Below, piece after piece: positions 55,540 through 63,328 of a stretch of 64,000 nt of DNA. Below the pieces are notes generated by a model. It searched no databases and was not told where the DNA came from. It saw only the letters and a list, made by a program, of their open reading frames with translations. Source of the stretch: an uncultured Alphaproteobacteria bacterium (GTDB lineage: Bacteria > Pseudomonadota > Alphaproteobacteria > RF32 > CAG-239); NCBI GenBank assembly GCA_944390315.1, contig CALXPO010000027.1:146212-210211 (forward strand), in the 5' to 3' direction. A program made the position numbers and the translations under genes. The stretch's first letter is position 1; the number at the start of each line of letters is the position of its first letter.

Positions 55540-56241
55540 ATGTACGGTGATATTGTTATTTTGAGCGGAGCTGGAATTTCCGCAGAATCCGGAATTCCAA
55601 CCTTTCGCGACAGCGATGGTTTGTGGAATAATCATCGAATCGAAGATGTGGCAACCATTGAGGCCTATTATCGTAATCCGGAGATGGTGCACGATTTTTA
55701 TAACGAATTGAAAAAAGAATTACAGAATGCCGAACCAAATCCGGCACATAAAGCTATTACCCGTTTGCAACAAGAATATAAAAACGGTACTGTCAGCGTT
55801 GTAACGCAGAATGTCGATTTATTGCACGAAAAAGCAGGAAATAAAAATATTTACCACATCCATGGTCAAATTAATCAGGCCGTGTGCATGAATTGTGCCC
55901 ATGTTATAACAACTTGGGGAGATGTTGATACTCAAACCGTTTGTCCTCAGTGCGGAGCGGTGGCTATGATGAAACCAAACATTGTCTTTTTTGGTGAAAA
56001 TTTATTATACATGGATAAAGTTGATGCTTTGCTACATAAATGCAAATTATTTATTGCCATCGGAACTTCGGGAGCCGTGTATCCGGCAAATACTTTTGCG
56101 CGGATCACAAAATATCATGGTGCGGATACTATCGAATTTAATTTGCATGCGACGGTTAATAATTATGATTTTGACAAGCATGTTATGGGCAAAGCCGGTG
56201 AAACTTTTCCCGAATATGTAGAAAATTTACTAAAAGTTTGA
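55540..56241 (+). CDS. cobB: Sirtuin-type NAD-dependent deacylase
   Basis: 233 aa. GAGISAESGIPTFRDSDGLW (NAD pocket), TQNVDLLHEKAG, catalytic His108 in YHIHGQ, and the zinc site Cys116/119 and Cys135/138. At the position of the Tyr-x-x-Arg pair used for succinyl-lysine in CobB it has YNEL, so the Arg is missing. Deacetylation is likelier than desuccinylation. Confidence 0.92.
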   Translation: MYGDIVILSGAGISAESGIPTFRDSDGLWNNHRIEDVATIEAYYRNPEMVHDFYNELKKELQNAEPNPAHKAITRLQQEYKNGTVSVVTQNVDLLHEKAGNKNIYHIHGQINQAVCMNCAHVITTWGDVDTQTVCPQCGAVAMMKPNIVFFGENLLYMDKVDALLHKCKLFIAIGTSGAVYPANTFARITKYHGADTIEFNLHATVNNYDFDKHVMGKAGETFPEYVENLLKV

Positions 56242-56335
56242 ACTCTTGTTTACATTATTAATCAGAGCTATTAATATCCGAATATTTCATTTTGAAATGT
56301 CGGTACTTAGATTTTTTTGCTGATGGAGTTTATAA

Positions 56336-57718
56336 ATGTATTACAGCCTTTTTGAAATTTTTTCAGTAGGTATCGGACCTTCGAGTTCTCATACTGTGGG
56401 ACCGATGCGGGCGGCTGATCGCTATGTCGAAAATTTGGAAAAACAAGGCATACTTGAGAAAGTGGCTTCAATTAAGGTTTATTTATACGGTTCTTTGGCT
56501 CTGACAGGAGAAGGACACGGAACATTAAATGCAGTAGTATACGGATTGATGGGGTTGAAAGCGGAAACTTTTGATGCGGATGCGGATTATATCGGACAAC
56601 TTCGAGAAACTCATCGTCTGGCTTTGGACGCTAAGCATTTAATCGAATTTGATATGGATAAAAATATTATTCTGGAAAAAGAAACATTTTTACCTGAACA
56701 TTCAAACGGTATGCGTTTTTGTGCTTATGATGAGAACGGGAATTCTTTGCTCGACGAAGTCTATTTTTCGGTCGGCGGCGGAACGGTCGTCCGTAAAGAT
56801 GAAATGGATAATCGTGTTGCTCATAAGCCTTATGAGGTGCCATATAAATTTGATACATGCAAAGAAATGATGGAAATTTGCCGCCAAAATAATCTGACGA
56901 TTGCAGAATTGGTTTTATGTAATGAAGAAACTTTACGCAGTGAAAAAGAAGTTAGAACGGGGATTGTGAATCTGGTCAAAATTATGCAAGATGCCGTTAC
57001 ACGAGGTATTAATGCTAAGGGTATACTTCCCGGAGGACTCGGATTACATCGCCGTGCTCCGGAAATGTATCAATGTTTGGAGAAAAAATTTTTTGAAAAT
57101 GATGTTGATGCCTTAATGGTTGTCGACTGGGTCAATCTGTGGGCTTTTGCCGTGTCGGAAGAAAATGCCGCCGGCGGCAAAATCGTAACCGCGCCGACAA
57201 TGGGATCTGCCGGAATTATGCCGGCTGTTATGCGTTATTATCAGCGATTTGCTCTTTCAAAATCACCTTACGAAAAGGAAAAAGCCGATATTATATTTAT
57301 GGCAACGGCTTCTGCTATTTGCAGCTTGTATCGTACCAATGCCTCAATTTCTGGTGCAGAAGTCGGATGTCAGGGAGAAGTCGGCGTAGCTTGTTCAATG
57401 GCAGCTGCCGGTTTAACAGCCGTTCTCGGCGGAACTTTGAGTCAAATTGAAAATGCAGCTGAGATAGCAATGGAACATAATTTAGGTTTAACTTGCGATC
57501 CGGTAAAAGGTTTAGTGCAAATTCCTTGCATAGAGCGTAACGCAATGGCTGCCATAAAGGCGATAAATGCGTCGCGCTTAGCAATGAGGGGAACTGGTCA
57601 GCATATGGTCAGTTTGGACAGCATCATTAAGACAATGTATGAAACCGGTCTTAATTTGAGTAATAAATATAAAGAAACATCTCTAGCCGGATTGGCCGTT
57701 AATGTGTTAACTTGTTAG
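56336..57718 (+). CDS. sdaA: L-serine ammonia-lyase, iron-sulfur type, single chain
   Basis: 460 aa with both beta and alpha parts in one chain. [16 protein letters not shown] at the N-terminus. The [4Fe-4S] ligands are probably the Cys in [15 protein letters not shown] and IPCIERNA. Converts L-serine to pyruvate and ammonia, an oxygen-sensitive enzyme that suits an anaerobic life. A permease gene follows after 8 bases. Confidence 0.96.
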   Translation: MYYSLFEIFSVGIGPSSSHTVGPMRAADRYVENLEKQGILEKVASIKVYLYGSLALTGEGHGTLNAVVYGLMGLKAETFDADADYIGQLRETHRLALDAKHLIEFDMDKNIILEKETFLPEHSNGMRFCAYDENGNSLLDEVYFSVGGGTVVRKDEMDNRVAHKPYEVPYKFDTCKEMMEICRQNNLTIAELVLCNEETLRSEKEVRTGIVNLVKIMQDAVTRGINAKGILPGGLGLHRRAPEMYQCLEKKFFENDVDALMVVDWVNLWAFAVSEENAAGGKIVTAPTMGSAGIMPAVMRYYQRFALSKSPYEKEKADIIFMATASAICSLYRTNASISGAEVGCQGEVGVACSMAAAGLTAVLGGTLSQIENAAEIAMEHNLGLTCDPVKGLVQIPCIERNAMAAIKAINASRLAMRGTGQHMVSLDSIIKTMYETGLNLSNKYKETSLAGLAVNVLTC

Positions 57719-57726
57719 AGGTAAAA

Positions 57727-58584
57727 ATGCTTGTTGTTTTGTTAAATACGTTTAGTGATGCTCTTTGGGATACATTCAGATTATTTCCTTTTTTATTGGT
57801 GACTTATCTCGTGTTGGAGTATTTAGAAGGAAAAACCGGAGAGAAAACGCTTAATCTGATTCAAAAATCAGGACGTTTTGGGGTACCTATCGGTGCTCTA
57901 TGCGGGCTTGTGCCTCAATGCGGATTAGCCGCGGCAGCATCAAATTTTTATGCGGCCAGAGTTATTTCCGGAGGTGCATTGGTTGCTGTTTTCCTCGCAA
58001 CTTCAGATGAAATGCTGCCTATTTTGATTTCTAATGCCGTATCTGTTGAGCAAATTGTAAAAATTTTGTTGTTAAAAATGGCTGCGGGATTGTTGTGGGG
58101 AATGGTTTTTGATTTGATTTGTCGGCGCTTGCTGCAACTCAAACCTCAGGCGATTGATGTTGAGACTCTGTGTCATAATGAAAAATGTCAGTGCGAAGAA
58201 GGCGGTATCTTAAAATCTGCTTTTAATCATTCACTTAAAATAAGTTTATTTGTCTTAATTGTAACTTGGTTGTTTAATCTTTTGGTTATCAGCGTCGGAG
58301 TAGCTTCCTTGTCAACATGGATTTCTCATCCTTTTATCGGTCCTATGGTCGCTGGTTTGGTCGGTCTTATCCCTAATTGTTCTGCTTCGGTCGTGATTAC
58401 ACAGCTTTATCTGGAAAATGCCATTACTTTTGGTACCATGATGTCCGGTTTGTTGGTCGGAGCCGGAGTTGGATTGCTCGTGTTATATCGTGTTAATCCA
58501 AGAATAAAAGAAAATCTGCTTTTAACTTTGTATCTTTATGCGGTGGGCGTTTTTAGCGGTTGTATGATTGATTGGTTATTCTAA
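57727..58584 (+). CDS. Putative multi-pass exporter (ArsP_2 type)
   Basis: 285 aa from ATG 57727, with AGAGGTAAA upstream. About ten hydrophobic segments in two halves, with the matching motifs GLVPQCGLAAAASNFYAARV and GLIPNCSASVVITQLYLENA. This duplicated P-[QN]-C-[GS] motif is characteristic of the family annotated as putative 10-TM heavy-metal exporter. A Cys-rich cytosolic loop (LCHNEKCQCEEGG) could bind metal. It is coupled to sdaA, though a direct functional link is unclear. Confidence 0.8.
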   Translation: MLVVLLNTFSDALWDTFRLFPFLLVTYLVLEYLEGKTGEKTLNLIQKSGRFGVPIGALCGLVPQCGLAAAASNFYAARVISGGALVAVFLATSDEMLPILISNAVSVEQIVKILLLKMAAGLLWGMVFDLICRRLLQLKPQAIDVETLCHNEKCQCEEGGILKSAFNHSLKISLFVLIVTWLFNLLVISVGVASLSTWISHPFIGPMVAGLVGLIPNCSASVVITQLYLENAITFGTMMSGLLVGAGVGLLVLYRVNPRIKENLLLTLYLYAVGVFSGCMIDWLF

Positions 58585-58697
58585 TTTATTTTATTTGTTT
58601 TTTTCATAATATTTTTAGAAAGTAAATATTATATATAATACAAATCGGGTGTATAACATAAATCGGAAGACAAGTTAAAAAGGTAAACGAGGAAAAA

Positions 58698-59699
58698 ATG
58701 GCAGGTCAGACAAAAAAAATCTTTAAGAAAATGGTTTCTTGGGCAGGATTATTTTTCTTTGTGTTGGCGGCATATATGCTTTATCGCCAACTGTCAAAAT
58801 ATAGCCTGCAAGATATTAAAGATGCTTTGTTCAGCATTCCTTCCTATAACTTAGGAATGGCTTGTTTAGCGTCTGTTCTCGGCTATGTCGCTCTCTCGTC
58901 CTATGATTATTTGGCGTTGAAATATATTAAGCGTAAGTTGGCTCCATGGAAATGGATTTTTGCCGGTTTTATAGGCTTTTCGGTAAGCAATAATGCCGGT
59001 CATGCCATTGTTTCCGGCGGAACAATTCGCTATCGGCTTTATACTCGTTGGCGGTTTCATGGCGGCGAAATCGTACGTATGGTTACTTTTTCTGGTTTTA
59101 CTTATCTCGTGGCTTGCTTCTTTTTAATTATTGTCGGTTATTTGATTACACCGTCACATGCCTTTGGCGCCGGTTCTGTTTCAAAGTTAACAACGGAATT
59201 GGTTACTTTGGGTTCGGTTGTCGGTTTAGCCGTATATTTCGGTTTAAGCCTGTTTTATAAAAAACCACTGATGGTCAAAGGTGTGGTCTTTGAAATGCCT
59301 AAGTTTAGAATGGCTCTGGCTCAGGTAGTTATCGGCGGTGCCGATATCTTAATGGCCTCTCTGGTCTTGTATTTTTCGTTAATTCCATTTGTTGATATTC
59401 CCTTTTCGACTTTTATTGGTGTCTTTATTATCGCTCAGGTTCTTGGTGTGTTCAGTCAAGTTCCTGGCGGTCTTGGGGTGTTTGAAGGCTTATTTATGTA
59501 TATTATCCCCGGTGACCACAATCAAGCAACTTTGTTCGGCGCCTTAATTGCTTATCGTATTATATATTATCTGCTGCCGATGGTTATTTCAGCAATTCTG
59601 TTATTTTCATATGAAGGATATTTGAAATATGTCAAAAAACAGCGTTTGGAAAAATTAAAAATTATGAATATGTCTCAAATGAATAGGAATAAAATTTAG
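58698..59699 (+). CDS. UPF0104/LPG-synthase-type membrane protein
   Basis: 333 aa with eight membrane segments. Signatures of the lysylphosphatidylglycerol-synthase membrane domain: GFSVSNNAGHAIVSGGTIRYRLY, QVPGGLGVFEGLF and AYRIIYYLLPM. It lacks the C-terminal catalytic domain of MprF, so it is the stand-alone membrane part, often of unknown function or a lipid flippase. A short frame follows immediately. Confidence 0.88.
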   Translation: MAGQTKKIFKKMVSWAGLFFFVLAAYMLYRQLSKYSLQDIKDALFSIPSYNLGMACLASVLGYVALSSYDYLALKYIKRKLAPWKWIFAGFIGFSVSNNAGHAIVSGGTIRYRLYTRWRFHGGEIVRMVTFSGFTYLVACFFLIIVGYLITPSHAFGAGSVSKLTTELVTLGSVVGLAVYFGLSLFYKKPLMVKGVVFEMPKFRMALAQVVIGGADILMASLVLYFSLIPFVDIPFSTFIGVFIIAQVLGVFSQVPGGLGVFEGLFMYIIPGDHNQATLFGALIAYRIIYYLLPMVISAILLFSYEGYLKYVKKQRLEKLKIMNMSQMNRNKI

Positions 59700-59700
59700 G

Positions 59701-59805
59701 ATGGATAAAGTTTTCAGATTAATATACGGAAACTTTAACCATGTTTATCGTGCCTTAGGGCAAAAATTGACAATGACTGACTTTTCTCAAATCTTAGAAA
59801 TCTAA
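59701..59805 (+). CDS. 34-residue small open frame after the UPF0104 gene (tentative)
   Basis: Starts 1 base after the upstream stop, so it could be translated by reinitiation. It encodes MDKVFRLIYGNFNHVYRALG and 14 more residues. No independent ribosome site, signal or membrane segment. Low confidence. Confidence 0.25.
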   Translation: MDKVFRLIYGNFNHVYRALGQKLTMTDFSQILEI

Positions 59806-59950
59806 AAGCAAAATATCGAATGCTTTATTTTTTTACCGCATTTTTTATGGATTAAATTCAGATTGTCAACGAGGCAAAAGCATGTATGCTTAAATTGACC
59901 TCCAATATAATTTTGAAAAGAGCAAATTTTATATACTGTTTTTGTTAAAA
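59806..59950. other. AT-rich spacer without an assigned feature
   Basis: Spacer between the small frame and the tRNA-Pro terminator. I see nothing in it. Confidence 0.4.
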
Positions 59951-59952
59951 GA

Positions 59953-59982
59953 AAAAAGAGTCTGATAACTATCAGACTCTTT
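59953..59982 (-). terminator. Terminator after tRNA-Pro
   Basis: AAGAGTCTGATA pairs with TATCAGACTCTT around a short loop, with T's on the minus strand. Confidence 0.85.
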
Positions 59983-59987
59983 TACAT

Positions 59988-60064
59988 TGGTCGGATTGAC
60001 TGGACTCGAACCAGCGACCTCTTCGTCCCGAACGAAGCGTTCTACCAGGCTGAACTACAATCCG
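59988..60064 (-). tRNA. tRNA-Pro (anticodon CGG)
   Basis: Full cloverleaf on the minus strand: acceptor CGGATTG with CAATCCG, D arm GTTC/GAAC, anticodon stem CTTCG/CGAAG with loop TTCGGGA (anticodon CGG), T arm with GGTTCGAGTCC, and an encoded CCA. Confidence 0.95.
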
Positions 60065-60177
60065 ATGTTGAACGTATATTTATCACAAAAAAAATATATG
60101 ACAACATCTTTTTTTAATTGAACCAAAAAAAATTTATTATACTATGCCAATTAATATAGTTTTTGAGGAAAATAAAA

Positions 60178-60657
60178 ATGTATAAAAAACTTTCATATTT
60201 TATTGCGACAATGTTTGGAGTAGGGTATTGTCCTTTTGCATCAGGAACAGCCGGCTCTTTTGTAACAATTCCATTTGCGTTTGTAATAGCTTATTTCTTT
60301 GGTGCCTACGGTATTTGGGCCGCTGCTGTAATTGTCTTTTTTGTTGGAACTTATGCCGTAAAAGAAGTTCTTAAATATACCAAACATGATCCATCTATTG
60401 TGGTGGTGGATGAAATGGCTGGGCAATTATTTTCTTTTGCTCTTGTCGCAGATCAGCTTGCCGGGACATTTAACTGGCGTGCAGGTCTGATTTATTTGTT
60501 TGGTTTTGCTCTGTTTCGCTTGTTTGATATCACTAAACCGCAACCAGCAAAATGGGCTGATTCTAAAGTACTGAACGCATGGGGCGTTATGCTTGATGAT
60601 ATTTTTGCCGGAGCTTATGCTTCCATTGTTCTTTATGTGATTTGCATATATCTATAA
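60178..60657 (+). CDS. pgpA: Phosphatidylglycerophosphatase A
   Basis: 159 aa from ATG 60178, which follows TTGAGGAAAA. GTAGSFVTIPFAF and VVVDEMAGQLF are the PgpA signatures, and DITKPQPAKWADSK follows. Four membrane segments. Makes phosphatidylglycerol. It has its own terminator (60678-60712). Confidence 0.95.
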   Translation: MYKKLSYFIATMFGVGYCPFASGTAGSFVTIPFAFVIAYFFGAYGIWAAAVIVFFVGTYAVKEVLKYTKHDPSIVVVDEMAGQLFSFALVADQLAGTFNWRAGLIYLFGFALFRLFDITKPQPAKWADSKVLNAWGVMLDDIFAGAYASIVLYVICIYL

Positions 60658-60677
60658 AGTTAATTAGAATTTTCCCA

Positions 60678-60712
60678 AAATCCTCTGCAAATATCAGAGG
60701 ATTTTTTTTTGC
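60678..60712 (+). terminator. Terminator of pgpA
   Basis: AAAATCCTCTG pairs with CAGAGGATTTT, followed by nine T. Confidence 0.9.
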
Positions 60713-60770
60713 ATGCTCTTGTTATACATATAAAACGATATATATCGGCTAAAAGATATGGAGGTTTATA

Positions 60771-60848
60771 ATGTGGGAAAAACAACATGTGAAAATTGCG
60801 GCGATTATTGTGTTGCTTGTTGCAATTTCGTTGATGCTTTTTAATTAA
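60771..60848 (+). CDS. 25-aa single-pass membrane peptide
   Basis: A strong GGAGG 6 bases upstream and a hydrophobic stretch (KIAAIIVLLVAISLMLF) after a charged start make this a credible small protein. It is followed by a second peptide with an even better ribosome site. No family recognised. Confidence 0.6.
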   Translation: MWEKQHVKIAAIIVLLVAISLMLFN

Positions 60849-60859
60849 AGGAGATAAAA

Positions 60860-60928
60860 ATGAAAATATGGCATTGGATAATTATTATTGTTTTTATATT
60901 TGCTGTTGTCATAACCGTTTTTTCTTGA
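60860..60928 (+). CDS. 22-aa single-pass membrane peptide
   Basis: AAAGGAGATAAAAA precedes the ATG with ideal spacing. The peptide MKIWHWIIIIVFIFAVVITV ends in FS and is nearly all membrane-spanning. It stands 11 bases after the 25-aa peptide and 9 bases before the next gene, so the three form one transcript. Confidence 0.6.
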   Translation: MKIWHWIIIIVFIFAVVITVFS

Positions 60929-60937
60929 GCATAAAGC

Positions 60938-61438
60938 ATGATGGTTATTATTGTTAACGATAAAATGCAGCAAGGTTATGAATATCAATTGACGGCCCCT
61001 GAGGGATGTGATTTTGCATCTGATTTTTGTCCTGAGTTAACACCTAAAGAAATGCTAGCTTTGGGTGTTTTTGAGGGTCATTATTTGAATGATTGTCAAA
61101 ATGAGTTTCCCAAAACGTGGTTTCGGCATGCAAAATTGGCATTGACCGCTCCGGATGAAAAAATGAATTATTTTGGCGTAAAATCTCGATTATCCTTGAT
61201 GCAATGGCGTCAAAAAGGGTGGATTATTGAACCCGATGTAAGAGGTTGGTTTCAATGGTATTGCCGTTATTATATGGGACGTCGTCTTCCGGAAATAGAT
61301 GCATTTCAAATAAAACGTTGGAAATCGTTTAGACGTCATTTTGTTCAAGTAGAAAAAAATTGTTTTCCCGGAGATATGATGTGTCGTCGTAAACAAAGAC
61401 AGGCTTTGTTACAATGGGCATATAATCCGTTTTTTTGA
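60938..61438 (+). CDS. Conserved-looking protein of unknown function
   Basis: 166 aa, start at the double ATG (60938 or 60941). Rich in Trp, Tyr and Arg: LTPKEMLALGVFEGHYLNDC, then NYFGVKSRLSLMQWRQKGWI, RGWFQWYCRYYMGRR, and a Cys pair (KNCFPGDMMCRRKQRQALLQ). I believe this type is conserved in diverse bacteria without an assigned role. It follows two membrane peptides. Confidence 0.75.
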   Translation: MMVIIVNDKMQQGYEYQLTAPEGCDFASDFCPELTPKEMLALGVFEGHYLNDCQNEFPKTWFRHAKLALTAPDEKMNYFGVKSRLSLMQWRQKGWIIEPDVRGWFQWYCRYYMGRRLPEIDAFQIKRWKSFRRHFVQVEKNCFPGDMMCRRKQRQALLQWAYNPFF

Positions 61439-61513
61439 CAAGGTGATGAAAAATTTTTCTTGACAGAGATATTAAAAAAGAGTAAACAGGGGCTGTTGTT
61501 TATGATAATTTAT

Positions 61514-61590
<77 letters not shown>

Positions 61591-61596
61591 AAAACA

Positions 61597-61624
61597 AAAA
61601 CCAACCTTTTAGGTTGGTTTTTTT
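61597..61624 (+). terminator. Terminator after initiator tRNA
   Basis: AACCAACCT pairs with AGGTTGGTT around TTT, followed by T-run. Confidence 0.9.
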
Positions 61625-61997
61625 GTACAGTGTGGCTAATTGAATCTATGAAAAAGTAGGTTCACGCCAAGTGAAAGGCGGGCGACGAATGCCGGTGAGC
61701 AGGAATTTTTCTGCGCATGAATGCGAAGGAATAAGCATTGCAAAGCAATATCGCGGATCACCTCGTTATCTCACCAATACAAAAGGTAAGTATAGAATGC
61801 TGTTTTCCTTTTATTTTAAAGGGGGCTTGGTCTCTCCTCTCTACCAAGATGTAAATAATGAAATATAATATATTATTTGGTTGAAAGTTATCAACAGGTT
61901 TGTGCAAAAGTTGTAGACAAGAGCGACGTTTTGTGATATATATTTTTTCTATGATGGGAAGAGTGTAGATAGCTGTTCTCATCATTTTTTTATGTCC
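61625..61997. other. Long untranslated stretch before the 341-aa gene
   Basis: A 65-codon GTG frame (61671-61868) is present but has no convincing ribosome site. A hairpin-prone segment with GATGGGAAGAG and CTGTTCTCATC lies at about 61952-61985. It may be leader RNA. Confidence 0.35.
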
Positions 61998-62028
61998 AAA
62001 GAGTCATACGAGTTATGGCTCTTTTTTT
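61998..62028 (+). terminator. Terminator-like hairpin before the 341-aa gene
   Basis: AGAGTCATA pairs with TATGGCTCT (one G-U), followed by seven T. No gene lies immediately upstream, so it would act as a leader attenuator or end a small RNA. Confidence 0.65.
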
Positions 62029-62061
62029 GTTTTAAATTCTTTGTTTTAGAAAGGATATAAA

Positions 62062-63087
62062 ATGAGCTTTTTTAAGAATTACAGAACGCCGTTCGGCTAT
62101 GTTGCCGACGGCAATCAAGTTGATGCTTACGGTGTTGACCACAGCGGTTTTTCGACGCGTGATGAATTGGAATATCAATTTGCCCGTCAGGAAAGGGAGA
62201 AACAAATAACCGAGAACTTAAATCAACAAGGAATTGAGCCCGAGAACTATCCTCAGTTGGGCAACCGTTTTTGGGGCAATAATTCTGAAAATAACTACGG
62301 CTTTGGTAGCTCGAACATTCACAATAATCTTGAGAATCGGAATAATAATCTACTTGAAAATACGGTAAATACCTTTGGACAGAAGCAAACCAAACAAAGT
62401 TATGGTTTTGGAAGTGAAAATCAGAATCAAAATCAAACCTTGGAGCAGAAAAATAATAACTCAACCCAATGGGAACTGAACAATACACCTTTGACGCAAA
62501 ATAGCGATAATAATACACTTTTCGGAAATTTGTTTGGAAGTAACAATCTGTTTGGGAAGATGTCCAATAGCTATAGTTACAATATTATGACACCTGATAT
62601 ACAAAACCAAATAGATGCTCAAAAAAAATCATATAATTTTAAGCAATTAGCTAATCTAGCAAACTTAATTTTAGATACTATAAAATACACAGGTGAAAAT
62701 CTTGGCGAACTAGTAGCTGATGCTCAAATTGCTTATCAGTATTACAATAAAATGAATAATGTTGGTAAACAACTTGTTAAGAAATATGGTCCCAATCAAG
62801 CTGATGGCATAGATAATTATTATCACGCTTTATTACAATGTAAATTAGCCCAAATTAGTCCTACAAGCAGAGATTGGGGATTAAGAATGGGCTATGGAAA
62901 AGAGATATATGATTATTATAAGAAAAAAGGTAATATGCCAATACAAACAATTATTTCTGATAGTAGAAAAGACTTGAAAAACAATCTTTATGGCAGCAAT
63001 ATTGGATATAATAATCCGGATAAAAATTGTGAGGATATGTTAGATGAACTCAGAACAGAAAATATGCGCAAAGAAAATTTTAGATAG
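62062..63087 (+). CDS. Asn/Gln-rich-linker protein (possible effector)
   Basis: 341 aa. N-terminus with GFSTRDELEYQFARQERE, similar to SLREELETKF of the protein at 17388-18236. A long Asn/Gln/Gly linker follows (about 70-175). The C-terminal part (about 195-341) is structured: DGIDNYYHALLQCKLAQ, GKEIYDYYKK, IISDSRKDLKNNLYGSN and a final Cys. This resembles a C-terminal domain I associate with phage or effector proteins, but I cannot name it. No signal peptide. The next gene starts 44 bases before its end. Confidence 0.68.
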   Translation: MSFFKNYRTPFGYVADGNQVDAYGVDHSGFSTRDELEYQFARQEREKQITENLNQQGIEPENYPQLGNRFWGNNSENNYGFGSSNIHNNLENRNNNLLENTVNTFGQKQTKQSYGFGSENQNQNQTLEQKNNNSTQWELNNTPLTQNSDNNTLFGNLFGSNNLFGKMSNSYSYNIMTPDIQNQIDAQKKSYNFKQLANLANLILDTIKYTGENLGELVADAQIAYQYYNKMNNVGKQLVKKYGPNQADGIDNYYHALLQCKLAQISPTSRDWGLRMGYGKEIYDYYKKKGNMPIQTIISDSRKDLKNNLYGSNIGYNNPDKNCEDMLDELRTENMRKENFR

Positions 63088-63259
63088 AATAGTCTCTTTT
63101 ATTCTAACAACTATTGGTATATGCGCTATTTTAACTATTTGTATATGGCTTATCTTGCCTTATTATACGGAGTATAATTATATACAAACTTGTATAGAAG
63201 AAGGTCATGATAAAAATTGGTGCAAACAAATATGGGAAGAATTGGAAAAACTGGATTGA
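63044..63259 (+). CDS. Small single-pass membrane protein with CIxEGH motif
   Basis: 71 aa. One membrane segment (about 18-40), then Cys50 in TCIEEGHDKNWC with Cys60, and an acidic end. It shares the C-[IL]-x-E-G-H motif and topology with the 90-aa protein at 16092-16364. It overlaps the preceding gene by 44 bases, suggesting tight co-expression. Confidence 0.65.
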   Translation: MNSEQKICAKKILDRIVSFILTTIGICAILTICIWLILPYYTEYNYIQTCIEEGHDKNWCKQIWEELEKLD

Positions 63260-63289
63260 TAAAATTTATCTAAAAATTAACTAAATATC

Positions 63290-63317
63290 TGAAGGCTACT
63301 TTAGTGGCCTTCTTTTT
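63290..63317 (+). terminator. Terminator of the 341-aa/71-aa pair
   Basis: GAAGGC pairs with GCCTTC around TACTTTAGTG, followed by six T. Confidence 0.85.
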
Positions 63318-63328
63318 TGTATCTAGAA

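Noticed and set aside
61671..61868. 65-codon GTG frame after the initiator tRNA
   Set aside because: No good ribosome site and an odd residue mix; it sits in what looks like leader RNA. Recorded as part of the spacer.
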